Source: Sphaerisporangium cinnabarinum (GTDB lineage: Bacteria > Actinomycetota > Actinomycetes > Actinomycetales > Cellulomonadaceae). Taken from it: 64,000 nt of DNA. The DNA lies in assembly GCA_003052455.1 (NCBI GenBank), contig QAPD01000042.1:1-64000 (forward strand), written 5' to 3'. Both the position numbers and the translations under genes were made by a program. Below are positions 16,707 to 25,716 of the stretch, piece by piece (position 1 is the first letter of the stretch; each line of letters opens with the position of its first letter). The notes under the pieces are model-generated. The model made no database searches, was not told where the DNA came from, and saw nothing but the letters and a program-made list of their open reading frames with translations.

Positions 16707-18835
16707 CCGCCACGTCCGACCGTCCCGCGCTCGCACCGCGCACGACGAGCACCGGCGACGCGGGCCCGACGCCGCACGGCGACGCCCGCGTCGACGTCGC
16801 CGCCCTCGAGAAGCTCCTGCTCGGCCGGTGGGCCGACCTGCGCGCGGCGGCGCGCGCGACCGCGGGCGAGGAGGCGTTCCAGCGCATCGAGGGGCAGAGC
16901 CTGCGCGAGCACCGCGAGCGCGTGCTGGAGCAGATGCACCTGCTCGTGGGCAAGCGCCAGGTGTGGCGCGGGTACCCGGAGCGCCTCGGCGGCGCGGACG
17001 ACGCGGGCGGCAACCTCGCCGGGTTCGAGGAGCTCGTCGCGGCCGACCCGTCGCTGCAGATCAAGGCGGGCGTGCAGTGGGGGCTGTTCGGCTCGGCGAT
17101 CCTGCACCTCGGCACCCCCGAGCAGCAGGACCGCCTCCTGCCGGGCGCCATGGACCTCTCCGTGCCCGGCGCGTTCGCGATGACGGAGATCGGCCACGGG
17201 TCCGACGTCGCGAGCATCGCCACCACGGCGACCTACGACCCGGAGACCGAGGAGTTCGTCATCCACACCCCGTTCCGCGGGGCGTGGAAGGACTACCTCG
17301 GGAACGCGGGCGTGCACGGCGTGGCCGCCGTCGTGTTCGCGCAGCTGATCACGAAGAACGTCAACCACGGCGTGCACGCGTTCTACGTGCCCATCCGCGA
17401 CACCGCGGGCGAGCGCGACGAGCTCGGCCGGCTGCCCTTCCTGCCCGGCGTGGGCGGCGAGGACGACGGCCAGAAGGGCGGGCTCAACGGCATCGACAAC
17501 GGGCGCCTGCACTTCGACCACGTGCGGGTCCCGCGCACCGACCTGCTCGCGCGCTACGGCTCGGTCGACGCCGACGGCACGTACTCCAGCCCCATCGACA
17601 GCCCCGGGCGCCGCTTCTTCACGATGCTCGGCTCGCTCGTCCAGGGTCGCGTGTCGCTCGACGGCGCCGCGGTGACCGCGGCGAAGCTCGGCCTCGCGAT
17701 CGCGGTCCGGTACGCGAACGAGCGCCGCCAGTTCACGGGTGCGACGCCGACGGAGGAGGTCGTGCTCCTCGACTACGGCACGCACAAGCGCCGCCTCATC
17801 GTGCCCGTCGCCGAGACGTACGCGGCGCACTTCGCGCACGACCGCCTGCTCGACCTGTTCCACTCGGTGTTCTCGGGCGAGGAGGACACCCCGGAGCAGC
17901 GCGAGGACCTCGAGACGACGGCGGCCGCGCTCAAGGCGACGAGCACGCGGTTCGCGCTCGACGTGCTCCAGGAGACGCGCGAGGCGTGCGGCGGGGCCGG
18001 GTTCCTGACGACCAACCGCATCACGAGCCTGCGCGCCGACCTCGACGTGTACGCGACGTTCGAGGGCGACAACACCGTCCTGCTCCAGCTCGTCGCGAAG
18101 CGCCTGCTCGCCGACTACGGCAAGCAGTTCAAGGGCATCACCCCGGGCCAGATGGCGCGCGTCGTCGTCGAGCGCGCGGGCGACATGGCGCTGCACCGCA
18201 CGCCGCTCAAGCGGGCCGCGCAGGCGCTCGCGGACGTCGGCGACCCGCGCCGCGCCGCCGGCCACCTGCGCGACCCCGAGACGCAGCGCGCGCTCCTCAC
18301 CGACCGGGTCGAGACGATGGTCGCGGACGTCGCGCAGGCGCTGCGCCCGGCGCAGAAGGCCGACCCGGAGACGGCGACGAACCTGTTCAACGCCCACCAG
18401 GTCGAGCTCGTCGAGGCGGCCCGCGCCCACGCGGAGCTGCTGCGCTGGGAGGCGTTCACGCAGGCGCTCGGCACGATCGAGGACGCGGGCACGCGCGAGG
18501 TCCTCACCACGGTGCGCGACCTGTACGGCCTGAGCCTCGTCGAGCGCCACCTCGCCTGGTACCTGCTCAACGGCCGCCTCTCGACGCAGCGCGCGCGCAC
18601 GGTGACGAGCTACCTCGACCGCCTCATCGACCGGCTGCGTCCGCACGCGCAGGACCTCGTGGACGCCTGGGGCTACGGCCCCGAGCACCTGCGCGCGACG
18701 ATCGCGACGGGCATCGAGAAGGAGCGCCAGGACGAGGCGCGCGACTACTACCGGCGCCTGCGCGCGAGCGGCGACGAGCCGCGGAGCGAGAAGTCGCTGC
18801 GCAAGGCCGCGAAGGGCGGCCCGCAGGCCCGCTGA
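16703..18835 (+). CDS. Acyl-CoA oxidase/dehydrogenase-family flavoprotein
   Basis: 710 residues, the size of acyl-CoA oxidases rather than the usual 380-residue dehydrogenases. Marks are FAMTEIGHGSDV for FAD/substrate contacts, ANERRQFTG (C-terminal alpha domain) and ETREACGGAGFLTTNRI with TFEGDNTVLLQ near the active-site Glu region. It catalyses the first step of beta-oxidation. Whether O2 or an electron-transfer flavoprotein is the acceptor cannot be told from the sequence. The ATG overlaps the TetR stop, so it is co-translated with its likely regulator. Together with the divergent genes it completes a beta-oxidation-like set. Confidence 0.85.
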   Translation: MTATSDRPALAPRTTSTGDAGPTPHGDARVDVAALEKLLLGRWADLRAAARATAGEEAFQRIEGQSLREHRERVLEQMHLLVGKRQVWRGYPERLGGADDAGGNLAGFEELVAADPSLQIKAGVQWGLFGSAILHLGTPEQQDRLLPGAMDLSVPGAFAMTEIGHGSDVASIATTATYDPETEEFVIHTPFRGAWKDYLGNAGVHGVAAVVFAQLITKNVNHGVHAFYVPIRDTAGERDELGRLPFLPGVGGEDDGQKGGLNGIDNGRLHFDHVRVPRTDLLARYGSVDADGTYSSPIDSPGRRFFTMLGSLVQGRVSLDGAAVTAAKLGLAIAVRYANERRQFTGATPTEEVVLLDYGTHKRRLIVPVAETYAAHFAHDRLLDLFHSVFSGEEDTPEQREDLETTAAALKATSTRFALDVLQETREACGGAGFLTTNRITSLRADLDVYATFEGDNTVLLQLVAKRLLADYGKQFKGITPGQMARVVVERAGDMALHRTPLKRAAQALADVGDPRRAAGHLRDPETQRALLTDRVETMVADVAQALRPAQKADPETATNLFNAHQVELVEAARAHAELLRWEAFTQALGTIEDAGTREVLTTVRDLYGLSLVERHLAWYLLNGRLSTQRARTVTSYLDRLIDRLRPHAQDLVDAWGYGPEHLRATIATGIEKERQDEARDYYRRLRASGDEPRSEKSLRKAAKGGPQAR

Positions 18836-18912
18836 CCACCCCGGCGCCGTCCTCGGCGCCACCCGGAACGTCCTCGGCGCTGCAGGCGGAGCGGTACCGC
18901 TGCCGAGGGTCA

Positions 18913-18957
18913 GGCCCGGGCGGCACGACGCCCACCAGCCGTCGTGCCGCCCGGGCC
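18913..18957. terminator. 17-bp hairpin between convergent genes
   Basis: Perfect arms 18913-18929 and 18941-18957 between the acyl-CoA oxidase (plus) and the lipoprotein gene (minus). Probably a bidirectional terminator. Confidence 0.78.
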
Positions 18958-18978
18958 GTTGCCGTCCGTGGCCAGTGC

Positions 18979-20049
18979 TCAGGCGGGGTTGCAGCGCGCG
19001 GACATCGTGGCGAGCAGCCCGACGTCGGGCCGCCACGGCTCGAGGTTCCACGTCGCCTTGTCCGGGGCGCCGACGGCGTGGCACACGAGCTGGTCGTGCA
19101 TCGTCGGGGTGTCGGCCTCCGGCTCGGCCGCGACGACCTGCGCCCACACGAGCTCCCGGCCCGCCTGTCCCGCGGCGCGGGCCCACGCGGTCGGGTCGAC
19201 GGCGAGCGACCGGCCGCCCTCGCGCTCGCCCCAGTCGGTGCTGCGCACCGCGCGCGTACCGAGCGGGACGACGACGTCCCACGCCGCCGCGTCGTCCGGC
19301 GTCCCGCCCGCGTCCCCGGCGGGAGCGCCCGCCGCGTCGTCCGCGCCCGACGCCGTGCCCGCCGTCCCCGCTGTGCCCGCTGTGGCCGCTGTCCCCACGA
19401 GCGTCACCTCCGCGTGGTGGGCGTCGACGAGCGCGACCCGGACGCGCGGGGTCCCGGGCGCGGGGGTGCCCGCCGTGGGGTCGACGTCCGTGCCGTCGGT
19501 CGTCGCGCCCTCCGACCCGTTCGCGTCCTCCGCGCCGCTCGCGCCCGGCTCGCTGTGCCGGGCCACGACGCGCGGGGCGCCGAGCCCGCCGACGGGTGCA
19601 CCGCCGTCGTCCAGGACGGTGAGCGTGCCGTCCGCGTGGCGCACGAGCGAGCCGCCCTCCACCGCGACCACGGCCGGGCCGCCCGCGAGGGCGAGCGAGA
19701 CGTCGGACGCGCCCTCGGCGTCGACCGCGACCTGGGGTGGTGCCGCCCCGACCGGCAGGAGCGCGGCGATCTCGACCGTCGCCGTCCCCACGGGCACGCG
19801 TACGGCCGCAGGCTCGGCGTCGCCGCTCCGGTCGCCGCTCGGATCGTCCGCCGCGCCGCCGTCCTCCGTGGTGGCGCCGGGACCGGGGGGCGGGACCTGC
19901 GCCGGTGCGGACGTCACCGTGTCGGGGTCCGGCGGCGGGGTGCCGGACGTGCACGCGGCGAGCGCGACCGTGACGAGGACGGCGACGGCGAGCGCGCCCA
20001 GCACCGTCGCCCCGCGCCGCCCGCCGGCCGCCCGGCGCGAGCGGGTCAC
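18979..20049 (-). CDS. Lipoprotein with DUF2599-like C-terminal domain
   Basis: 356 residues. A type II signal peptide with lipobox LAAC (Cys33) is followed by a Pro/Thr/Asp linker. The C-terminal region, with [23 protein letters not shown] and [11 protein letters not shown], resembles DUF2599; that assignment is from memory of the family. The central part contains Ala-Gly-Thr repeats (TAATAGTAGTAGTA). Predicted to be anchored outside the membrane. The GTG start overlaps the NUDIX stop (GTGA), although the two functions seem unrelated. Confidence 0.72.
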   Translation of the reverse strand: MTRSRRAAGGRRGATVLGALAVAVLVTVALAACTSGTPPPDPDTVTSAPAQVPPPGPGATTEDGGAADDPSGDRSGDAEPAAVRVPVGTATVEIAALLPVGAAPPQVAVDAEGASDVSLALAGGPAVVAVEGGSLVRHADGTLTVLDDGGAPVGGLGAPRVVARHSEPGASGAEDANGSEGATTDGTDVDPTAGTPAPGTPRVRVALVDAHHAEVTLVGTAATAGTAGTAGTASGADDAAGAPAGDAGGTPDDAAAWDVVVPLGTRAVRSTDWGEREGGRSLAVDPTAWARAAGQAGRELVWAQVVAAEPEADTPTMHDQLVCHAVGAPDKATWNLEPWRPDVGLLATMSARCNPA

Positions 20050-20486
20050 GACGGTACGGGGAGCAGGCCGGCCCAGCGACGGGCCACGTCCACGAGGCCG
20101 ACGCGGTCGAGCGCTTCGACCTCGTCGGGCGTGAACCAGCCGACGTCGTCGGTCGACTCGTCCTCCTCGACGCGCAGCTCGCCGCCCACCACGTGGGCCC
20201 GGTAGACGATGCGGATCGCGTGCAGCGACCGGTCGCGGTCCTCGGGCCGGATGCGGTCGGCGGCGTCGACCACGAGGCTGTCGACGCCGAGCAGGCCGTC
20301 GAGCTCGACGTCGTAGCCGGTCTCCTCGCGCACCTCCCGGACGGCCGCGGCGGCGGGGTCCTCGCCCGGTTCGATGCCGCCGCCGGGGAGCGTCCAGCCG
20401 CCGTGGTCCCCCTCGCTCCAGTGGGGGAGGAGCATCCGGCCGTCCTCGCGGACGACCACGGCGTAGGCGGCGACGCGGGTCTGCAT
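20046..20486 (-). CDS. NUDIX hydrolase
   Basis: 146 residues with a complete Nudix box at 36-58: G-x5-E-x7-REVREETGY. It cleaves a nucleoside-diphosphate derivative; the substrate is not predictable. I use the ATG at 20486. A GTG at 20513, overlapping the transporter stop in GTGA, would add nine residues and fits the coupling style of this genome. Confidence 0.88.
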   Translation of the reverse strand: MQTRVAAYAVVVREDGRMLLPHWSEGDHGGWTLPGGGIEPGEDPAAAAVREVREETGYDVELDGLLGVDSLVVDAADRIRPEDRDRSLHAIRIVYRAHVVGGELRVEEDESTDDVGWFTPDEVEALDRVGLVDVARRWAGLLPVPS

Positions 20487-20509
20487 GGACCCATCATGCG
20501 CGACGACGG

Positions 20510-21985
20510 TCACCGCCCCGGGCCGTCGTCGTCGACGTCGTCCTCCAGGCGCGACACGTCGGAGAACGCGATCCGGCGGTGGCGCACCGAGCGGTTGTAG
20601 AGCCACGTGACGAACGAGAGCACGACCCCGAGGGCCACGAGCGCGCCCGCGATGACGTACTGCTCCTGCTGCTCGGCGCTGCGGGCCCACGGCCCGGCGA
20701 GGTACGCGCACGTCAGGGCGCCGAGCACCGCGAGCCAGGTGCGGGTGCGGAAGTGCTCGTGGTCGACGCGGTCGCGGCGCAGCACGAGGAGCGCGATGTT
20801 GACGATCGTGAACACGACGAGCAGGAGCAGCGACGTCGTCCCGCCCAGCAGGGCGATCGCGTTGGTGCCCGCCGCGGTCCCGGACTGTCGCACGACGTAC
20901 ACGATGAGCGCGAACGCGATGGCCGTCGTCACGAGGATCGCGACCCACGGCGTGCGGCGGAACGGGTGCACCTGGCCGAACGCGCGCGGCAGCACGCCCT
21001 GGTTGGCCATGCCGTAGAGCAGGCGGGACGCCATGAGCATGTTGATGAGCGCCGAGTTCGCGACGGCGAACATCCCGATGAACGGGAAGATCGTGTCGAA
21101 CGGCAGGTTCGGCGCGCCCGCCGCGACGACCTGGGTGAGCGCCGACCCCTTGGCGTCGTCGGTGAGGTCGCCCACGGGGACGAGCGCGACGGCGGTGATC
21201 GCGACGAGCACGTAGATCGCGCCCGTGATCGAGAGCCCGGTGAGCATCATGCGCGGGAAGTCCCGCACGGGGTTCTTGCACTCCTCCGCCATGTTCACGG
21301 AGTCCTCGAACCCGACCATCGCGAAGAACGCGAGCGTCGTCGCGGCGGTGACGGCGAGGAACACGCTCTTGTCGTCGGCGCTCTCGAACACGACGACGCG
21401 CGAGAAGTCGGCGCGGCCCTGCGTCGTCGCCCACAGCCCCACGAAGATGACGAGCAGCAGGCCGGACAGCTCGACGAGCGACAGCACGACGTTCGCCTTG
21501 ACGCTCTCCCCGACCCCGCGCAGGTTGACGAGCGCGACGAGGGCCATGAAGGCGAGGGCGATGAGCAGGCGGCCGTCCCCGCCCGTCGGCAGCTCGAGCC
21601 CGAACCCGTCGGAGACGAAGCCCGCGAACGCGTTGGACGCCGTGGAGGCCGAGGTGATCCCGGAGCTCATGACCATGAACGCGACGACGAACGTCAGCAG
21701 GTGGATGCCGAACGCCTTGTGCGTGTAGAGCGCGGCGCCCGCCGCGCTCGGGTACTTCGTGACGAGCTCGAGGTAGGAGAACGCGGTGATCGTCGCGACG
21801 ACGAATGCGAGCAGGAACGGCAGCCACGCCGCCCCGCCGACCTCGCCCGCCACCTGTCCGGTCAGCGCGTACACGCCCGTGCCGAGGATGTCCCCGACGA
21901 TGAACAGGAGCAGCAGCCTGGGCCCCATGACGCGCTTGAGCTCGGGTTGCTGACGTTCCTCCGTGCGGCCCGCGGTCTCGCTCAT
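20510..21985 (-). CDS. APC-superfamily amino acid permease
   Basis: 491 residues with about 12 hydrophobic segments. The N-terminal [21 protein letters not shown] is the APC signature of the first helix, and [18 protein letters not shown]-like sequence marks helix 6. The C-terminus is hydrophilic and ends in a run of Asp residues. It is an inner-membrane amino acid or amine transporter with unknown substrate. The ATG at 21985 has GGGAG upstream. First gene of a likely three-gene unit with the NUDIX and lipoprotein genes. Confidence 0.88.
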   Translation of the reverse strand: MSETAGRTEERQQPELKRVMGPRLLLLFIVGDILGTGVYALTGQVAGEVGGAAWLPFLLAFVVATITAFSYLELVTKYPSAAGAALYTHKAFGIHLLTFVVAFMVMSSGITSASTASNAFAGFVSDGFGLELPTGGDGRLLIALAFMALVALVNLRGVGESVKANVVLSLVELSGLLLVIFVGLWATTQGRADFSRVVVFESADDKSVFLAVTAATTLAFFAMVGFEDSVNMAEECKNPVRDFPRMMLTGLSITGAIYVLVAITAVALVPVGDLTDDAKGSALTQVVAAGAPNLPFDTIFPFIGMFAVANSALINMLMASRLLYGMANQGVLPRAFGQVHPFRRTPWVAILVTTAIAFALIVYVVRQSGTAAGTNAIALLGGTTSLLLLVVFTIVNIALLVLRRDRVDHEHFRTRTWLAVLGALTCAYLAGPWARSAEQQEQYVIAGALVALGVVLSFVTWLYNRSVRHRRIAFSDVSRLEDDVDDDGPGR

Positions 21986-22047
21986 GAGAGGCTCCCTCGC
22001 GTCTCGGACGTCCCGGACTCCCATGGAACCCCCGCGCGGGCGTCCTG

Positions 22048-23178
22048 TCAGCGCGAGCGGGCGCGTGTCGCGGTCGGGCCGCCGGTCGCGGTCGCGTCGG
22101 GGTGGTCGGGTGCGGGCGTCGGGCCCGCCGCGACGGAGGGCGCCACCGCGTCGGGACGACCGGCTGCGGCGCCCGGCGAGCGCCGCCGGCCGAGGACGCC
22201 CGTCGTCGTCGCGACGCCCAGCAGGAGCACGACGCCGCCCACCACCTCGGCCGCGTTCGGCACCTCGTCGAGCACGAGCCACGCGGCGAGCATCCCGACC
22301 GGCGGCACGAGCATCGTGAACGGCACGACCGCCGACGCCGGGTACCGCGCGAGGAGCGTGTTCCAGATCCCGTAGCCCACGAGGCTCGCGAGCCAGGCGG
22401 TGTAGAGGGTCGACAGGACCGGCGCGAGCGTGAGGTGGGTGAGCGCGTGCCCGACGGCGTCCGGCCCGTCGAGCGCGAGCGACAGCCCGAGCATGGGGAC
22501 CGGCACGACGAGCGCCGACCACACCGTCATCGACAGCCCCTCCAGCCCGGGCCGCGGGGAGGAGCTCCGCCCCGCCGAGGCAGACCCCAGGTCACCCGAG
22601 GTAGAGCCCTGGTCAGGCGAGGTAGAGCCCTGGGTGCGCGAGGTCGAGCCCAGGTCAGGCGAGGTAGAGCCCTGGTCACGGCGGCTCCCGGCGCGTCGGG
22701 CGACGACGTTGCCGACCGCCCACGACGCCGCGGCGGCGAGCGTCACGACGAACGCGAGGGCGGGCGTCGAGGCGCTGCGGCCCACGCCGACGACGACGAG
22801 CCCGGCCGCCCCGACCAGCACGCCGACGAGCTGCGCGCGCGTCGGGACCTCGCGCAGCGCCGCGGCGGCGAACAGCACGGTGAGCCCGACCTGGGCCTGG
22901 AGCACGAGCGACGCGAGCCCGGCGGGCATGCCGAGCGCGAGCGCGGTGTACAGCAGGCCGAACTGGCCGAGGCTCATGAACGTGCCGACCAGCAGCACGT
23001 CCCGCCACCGTGCGCGCGGCCGCGGGACGAGGAAGACCGCCGGGACCAGCACGACGAGGAAGCGCAGGGCGACGAACAGCGTCGGCGGCACGTCGCCGAG
23101 CCCCAGGTCGATGACGACGAAGTTCACGCCCCAGACGACGGCGACGAGGACGGCGAGGAGAGACGGGCGCAGCGGCAT
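22048..23178 (-). CDS. EamA/DMT-family transporter with repeat-bearing linker
   Basis: 376 residues, ten hydrophobic segments in two EamA halves. The first half starts [18 protein letters not shown], typical of RhaT/EamA exporters; the second ends [18 protein letters not shown]. Between the halves lies an unusual linker of about 40 residues made of QGSTSPD-like 7-residue repeats (DNA 22575-22679). The C-terminal 50 residues are disordered Ala/Pro/Thr. It is divergent from the LysR gene, its probable regulator; LysR-EamA pairs are common. Confidence 0.85.
   Translation of the reverse strand: MPLRPSLLAVLVAVVWGVNFVVIDLGLGDVPPTLFVALRFLVVLVPAVFLVPRPRARWRDVLLVGTFMSLGQFGLLYTALALGMPAGLASLVLQAQVGLTVLFAAAALREVPTRAQLVGVLVGAAGLVVVGVGRSASTPALAFVVTLAAAASWAVGNVVARRAGSRRDQGSTSPDLGSTSRTQGSTSPDQGSTSGDLGSASAGRSSSPRPGLEGLSMTVWSALVVPVPMLGLSLALDGPDAVGHALTHLTLAPVLSTLYTAWLASLVGYGIWNTLLARYPASAVVPFTMLVPPVGMLAAWLVLDEVPNAAEVVGGVVLLLGVATTTGVLGRRRSPGAAAGRPDAVAPSVAAGPTPAPDHPDATATGGPTATRARSR
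22575..22679. repeat. Five 21-bp in-frame tandem repeats in the EamA gene
   Basis: Units start at 22575, 22596, 22617, 22638 and 22659, each beginning CGAGG and close to cgaggtagagccctggtcag. Because 21 is a multiple of 3 they encode seven-residue repeats in the inter-domain loop. Copy number may vary between strains. Confidence 0.85.
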
Positions 23179-23269
23179 GGCATCGAGGGTGCGCCCGTCG
23201 CACCGTGAACGTCCAGCGCACAGTCGTGCACGGTTCCCGGTAGCGTCACTTCCGGATAGCATCCGTCGC

Positions 23270-24223
23270 ATGATCGACCTCGCCGCCGTGGACGCCCTGC
23301 TCGCCGTCGAGCGCACCGGCACCGTGCACGCCGCCGCGCGCGACCTCGGGTACACGCCGTCCGCCGTCTCGCAGCAGGTGAAGCGCCTGGAGCGCGACCT
23401 CGGCGCGCGCCTGCTCGACCGCGAGGGCCGCGGCGTCGTGCTCACGGCCGCGGGGCGGCGCGTCGTCGAGGAGGGTCGCGCGCTGCGCGAGCAGGTCGAG
23501 TCGCTGCGGGCCCGCCTGCACGACGCCGGGGCGCGCCCCACGGGGACCGTGCGCCTCGGGTCGTTCTCGACGGCCGTGCGCGGCGTCGTCGCACCGCTCC
23601 TCGCGCAGGTGCGGGACGACGTGCCGGACCTGCGCCTCGTCGTCGAGGAGACCGAGCCGTGGGACGCCGTCGCGGCCGTCGCGGCGGGCACCCTGGACCT
23701 CGCGCTCGTGCACCACTGGGAGGGGGTCGGCCTCGCGCTGCCCCCGAGCCTGCGCGCCGAGGAGCTGTTCCGCGACGAGGCCGACGTGCTCGTGCACGCG
23801 TCGAGCGCGCTCGCGGGGCGGGAGGCGCTCACGCCGTCGGACCTGCTCGACGAGACGTGGGTCTGCACGCCCGACGGCACCATCTGCTACGAGTGGTTCT
23901 GCCACATGTTCGCGCGCGAGCCGCGCGTCCCGCGCATCGACTTCCGGTGCCTCGAGTTCGCGTCGCAGGTCGAGGTCGTGGCCCAGGGCCTCGCCGTCGC
24001 GCTCGTGCCGCGCCTCGGGCGCGGCCCGCTGCCGGCCGACGTCGTCGCGGTGCCCGTGCGCGAGCCCGTCCCGACCCGCCCGGTCACGGTCGTGTGGCGC
24101 GCGACCATGACCGACGCCCCCGCGGTGCGCTACCTGCGCGAACGCCTCCGCGCCGCAGGAACTCGGCACGGTCGCGGGCCGTTAGGAACCCCGAGCACAC
24201 CTGCCGACGAAGGGGCACGATGA
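23270..24223 (+). CDS. LysR-family transcriptional regulator
   Basis: 317 residues. The winged helix at the N-terminus (GTVHAAARDLGYTPSAVSQQ, then LERDLGARLLDR) is followed by the periplasmic-binding-like effector domain. TAGCAT lies seven bases before the ATG, so the mRNA may be leaderless. It is divergent from the EamA exporter, probably its target. The last residues overlap the next gene by 4 bp. Confidence 0.88.
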   Translation: MIDLAAVDALLAVERTGTVHAAARDLGYTPSAVSQQVKRLERDLGARLLDREGRGVVLTAAGRRVVEEGRALREQVESLRARLHDAGARPTGTVRLGSFSTAVRGVVAPLLAQVRDDVPDLRLVVEETEPWDAVAAVAAGTLDLALVHHWEGVGLALPPSLRAEELFRDEADVLVHASSALAGREALTPSDLLDETWVCTPDGTICYEWFCHMFAREPRVPRIDFRCLEFASQVEVVAQGLAVALVPRLGRGPLPADVVAVPVREPVPTRPVTVVWRATMTDAPAVRYLRERLRAAGTRHGRGPLGTPSTPADEGAR

Positions 24224-24768
24224 CCGAGCACGCGCCGACCCGACGGGTCGCCGACCCGCGCACCGTGGCGATCGCGGGGCTGTCCACCGTGGCGTGGTAC
24301 GCCGTGCCCGACGTCGTCCGCCCGCGCTGGGCGCGCGCGCTCGTCAAGACCGCGGTCGCGACGGCCGCCGTCGTGCTGACGTTCACCTCGACGACCGAGG
24401 GGACCGAGGCGCGCGAGGGCCTGCGCTCCCTGCGCGACGCCGCTCGCGAGGCGGACGCGGACGGGGCCGATGCGACGCCCGGGACCACGACGGCCGACGG
24501 CGCCCCGCGGGAGGACAACACCTGGGCGACGACCGACGACGACACCGCGCCGGTGCCGGCCGGCGTCGCCGTCGCGGGCACGGCGGCCGGGCTCGCGCTC
24601 GCGACGACCCTCGTGGTCGCGGGGGAGAAGTGGGTCTACCGGCGCGGGGAGCGGCTGCGCGACCGCGGCGTGCGTCTGCCGCACACGCGCGTCGGGCTCG
24701 CGGTCGGCGCGCTGGCCGTGGCGCTCGCGGCGGCGGAGCCGCTCCTGTGGAACGCTGAGGAGCGCTGA
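24220..24768 (+). CDS. Membrane protein of unknown function, 182 aa
   Basis: Four hydrophobic segments can be seen, near residues 16-32, 45-60, 113-133 and 156-174. They are separated by an acidic hydrophilic stretch (EADADGADATPG) and a basic one after the third segment (YRRGERLRDRGVRL). I recognise no family. It is translationally coupled to the LysR gene (ATGA overlap). Confidence 0.72.
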   Translation: MTEHAPTRRVADPRTVAIAGLSTVAWYAVPDVVRPRWARALVKTAVATAAVVLTFTSTTEGTEAREGLRSLRDAAREADADGADATPGTTTADGAPREDNTWATTDDDTAPVPAGVAVAGTAAGLALATTLVVAGEKWVYRRGERLRDRGVRLPHTRVGLAVGALAVALAAAEPLLWNAEER

Positions 24769-24838
24769 GGCAGCGACACCCGGTCGGCACGCCGGGGTCC
24801 GCGCACCGTGCGGCCTCGCGGACCGGGAGGGGCCGACG

Positions 24839-25225
24839 ATGATCGGGTTCGGGCTGGCGCTCGCGGGGGTCGCCGCGGCGATCCACGTGTACATCTTCGT
24901 CATGGAGTCGCTCACGTGGACGAGCGCCCGCACGCGCGCCACGTTCGGCACGTCGCCGGAGGAGGCGGCGGCCACGCGCGAGATGGCCTTCAACCAGGGG
25001 TTCTACAACCTGTTCCTCGCGGTGCTCGTCGTGCTCGGCATCGTCCTGTACGCGGCGGACCGGCAGGACGTCGGCCTGACACTCGTGGTCGCGGGGGCCG
25101 GGTCGATGGTCGCGGCGGGGCTCGTGCTGATCCTCTCGTCGCCGTCGAAGGCGCGCGCGGCGCTCGTCCAGCTCGTGCCGCCCGCGCTCGGCGTGCTGGG
25201 CGTCGTGCTGGGGCTGACGCTCTGA
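24839..25225 (+). CDS. DUF1304-family membrane protein
   Basis: 128 residues, four hydrophobic helices. It has the DUF1304 pattern: HVYIFVMESLTW in helix 1, then EMAFNQGFYNLFLA in helix 2. The function of the family is unknown. The ATG at 24839 is preceded by GGGAGGGG. Probably transcribed with the two upstream genes. Confidence 0.85.
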   Translation: MIGFGLALAGVAAAIHVYIFVMESLTWTSARTRATFGTSPEEAAATREMAFNQGFYNLFLAVLVVLGIVLYAADRQDVGLTLVVAGAGSMVAAGLVLILSSPSKARAALVQLVPPALGVLGVVLGLTL

Positions 25226-25277
25226 GCCGTCCCGCGCGCCGCGGTGGCCGCGCTCGGCGTCGCGGTCGGGGTCGTGG

Positions 25278-25553
25278 TCAGCAGGACGCGGCGACGCGCA
25301 TCGCGCTGAGCATCTCGAGGCGCGACAGGATGCGCTCGCGCTCGGCCTCGAGCTCGTCCCGGTAGCGCCCTTCCGCCGGCTCGACGGTCTCGACCGCCCC
25401 GTGGCCCACGTAGGAGCCGGTGCGCCGGGAGTAGCCGTTGAGCTGGCGCTCGACGAGCGTGAGCTCGTGGCCGAGACGCTCCAGGTGCGGGTCGAGGAGG
25501 TCGCTGGTCGTGCTGCGCGCGGTGCCGGACGTCGGTTCGAGAAGGGTGGTCAC
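25278..25553 (-). CDS. Small charged protein, 91 aa
   Basis: A protein I do not recognise. The region after residue 20 is strongly helical and charged ([16 protein letters not shown], then [20 protein letters not shown]), suggesting a short coiled coil. It ends AASC. The GTG at 25553 is the best in-frame start I see, but the GGAGG lies almost against it, so the start is uncertain. It is divergent from purL and convergent with the DUF1304 gene. Confidence 0.55.
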   Translation of the reverse strand: MTTLLEPTSGTARSTTSDLLDPHLERLGHELTLVERQLNGYSRRTGSYVGHGAVETVEPAEGRYRDELEAERERILSRLEMLSAMRVAASC

Positions 25554-25568
25554 CCCTCCATCGGAACC

Positions 25569-25585
25569 CGGAAACGGAGTTTCCG
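25569..25585. other. Dyad upstream of purL and the small ORF
   Basis: CGGAAAC-N3-GTTTCCG is a perfect 7-bp dyad between divergent genes, just behind the start of the minus-strand ORF. It could be an operator or a short RNA hairpin. Confidence 0.35.
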
Positions 25586-25635
25586 CACGGCGAGACGCTC
25601 GTCTCACTTCTCGGCCGCCCGCGACGCGAGACGCC

Positions 25636-25664
25636 CGGACAGCCTCTCCGCGCGCGCCGGTAGA
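25636..25664 (+). promoter_or_regulatory. purL promoter
   Basis: CGGACA (25636-25641), 17-bp spacer, TAGACT (25659-25664). The inferred leader is about 45 nt. Confidence 0.5.
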
Positions 25665-25716
25665 CTGGCCGCGCGCCGTCGTGCGCTCCCCGCTCAGCGC
25701 CCACCCGAGGGAAACG

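Noticed and set aside
16274-20497. A 1407-residue minus-strand open frame
   Set aside because: It spans the acyl-CoA oxidase, an intergenic hairpin, the lipoprotein and the NUDIX gene in wrong frames; no family features, Arg/Ala-rich.
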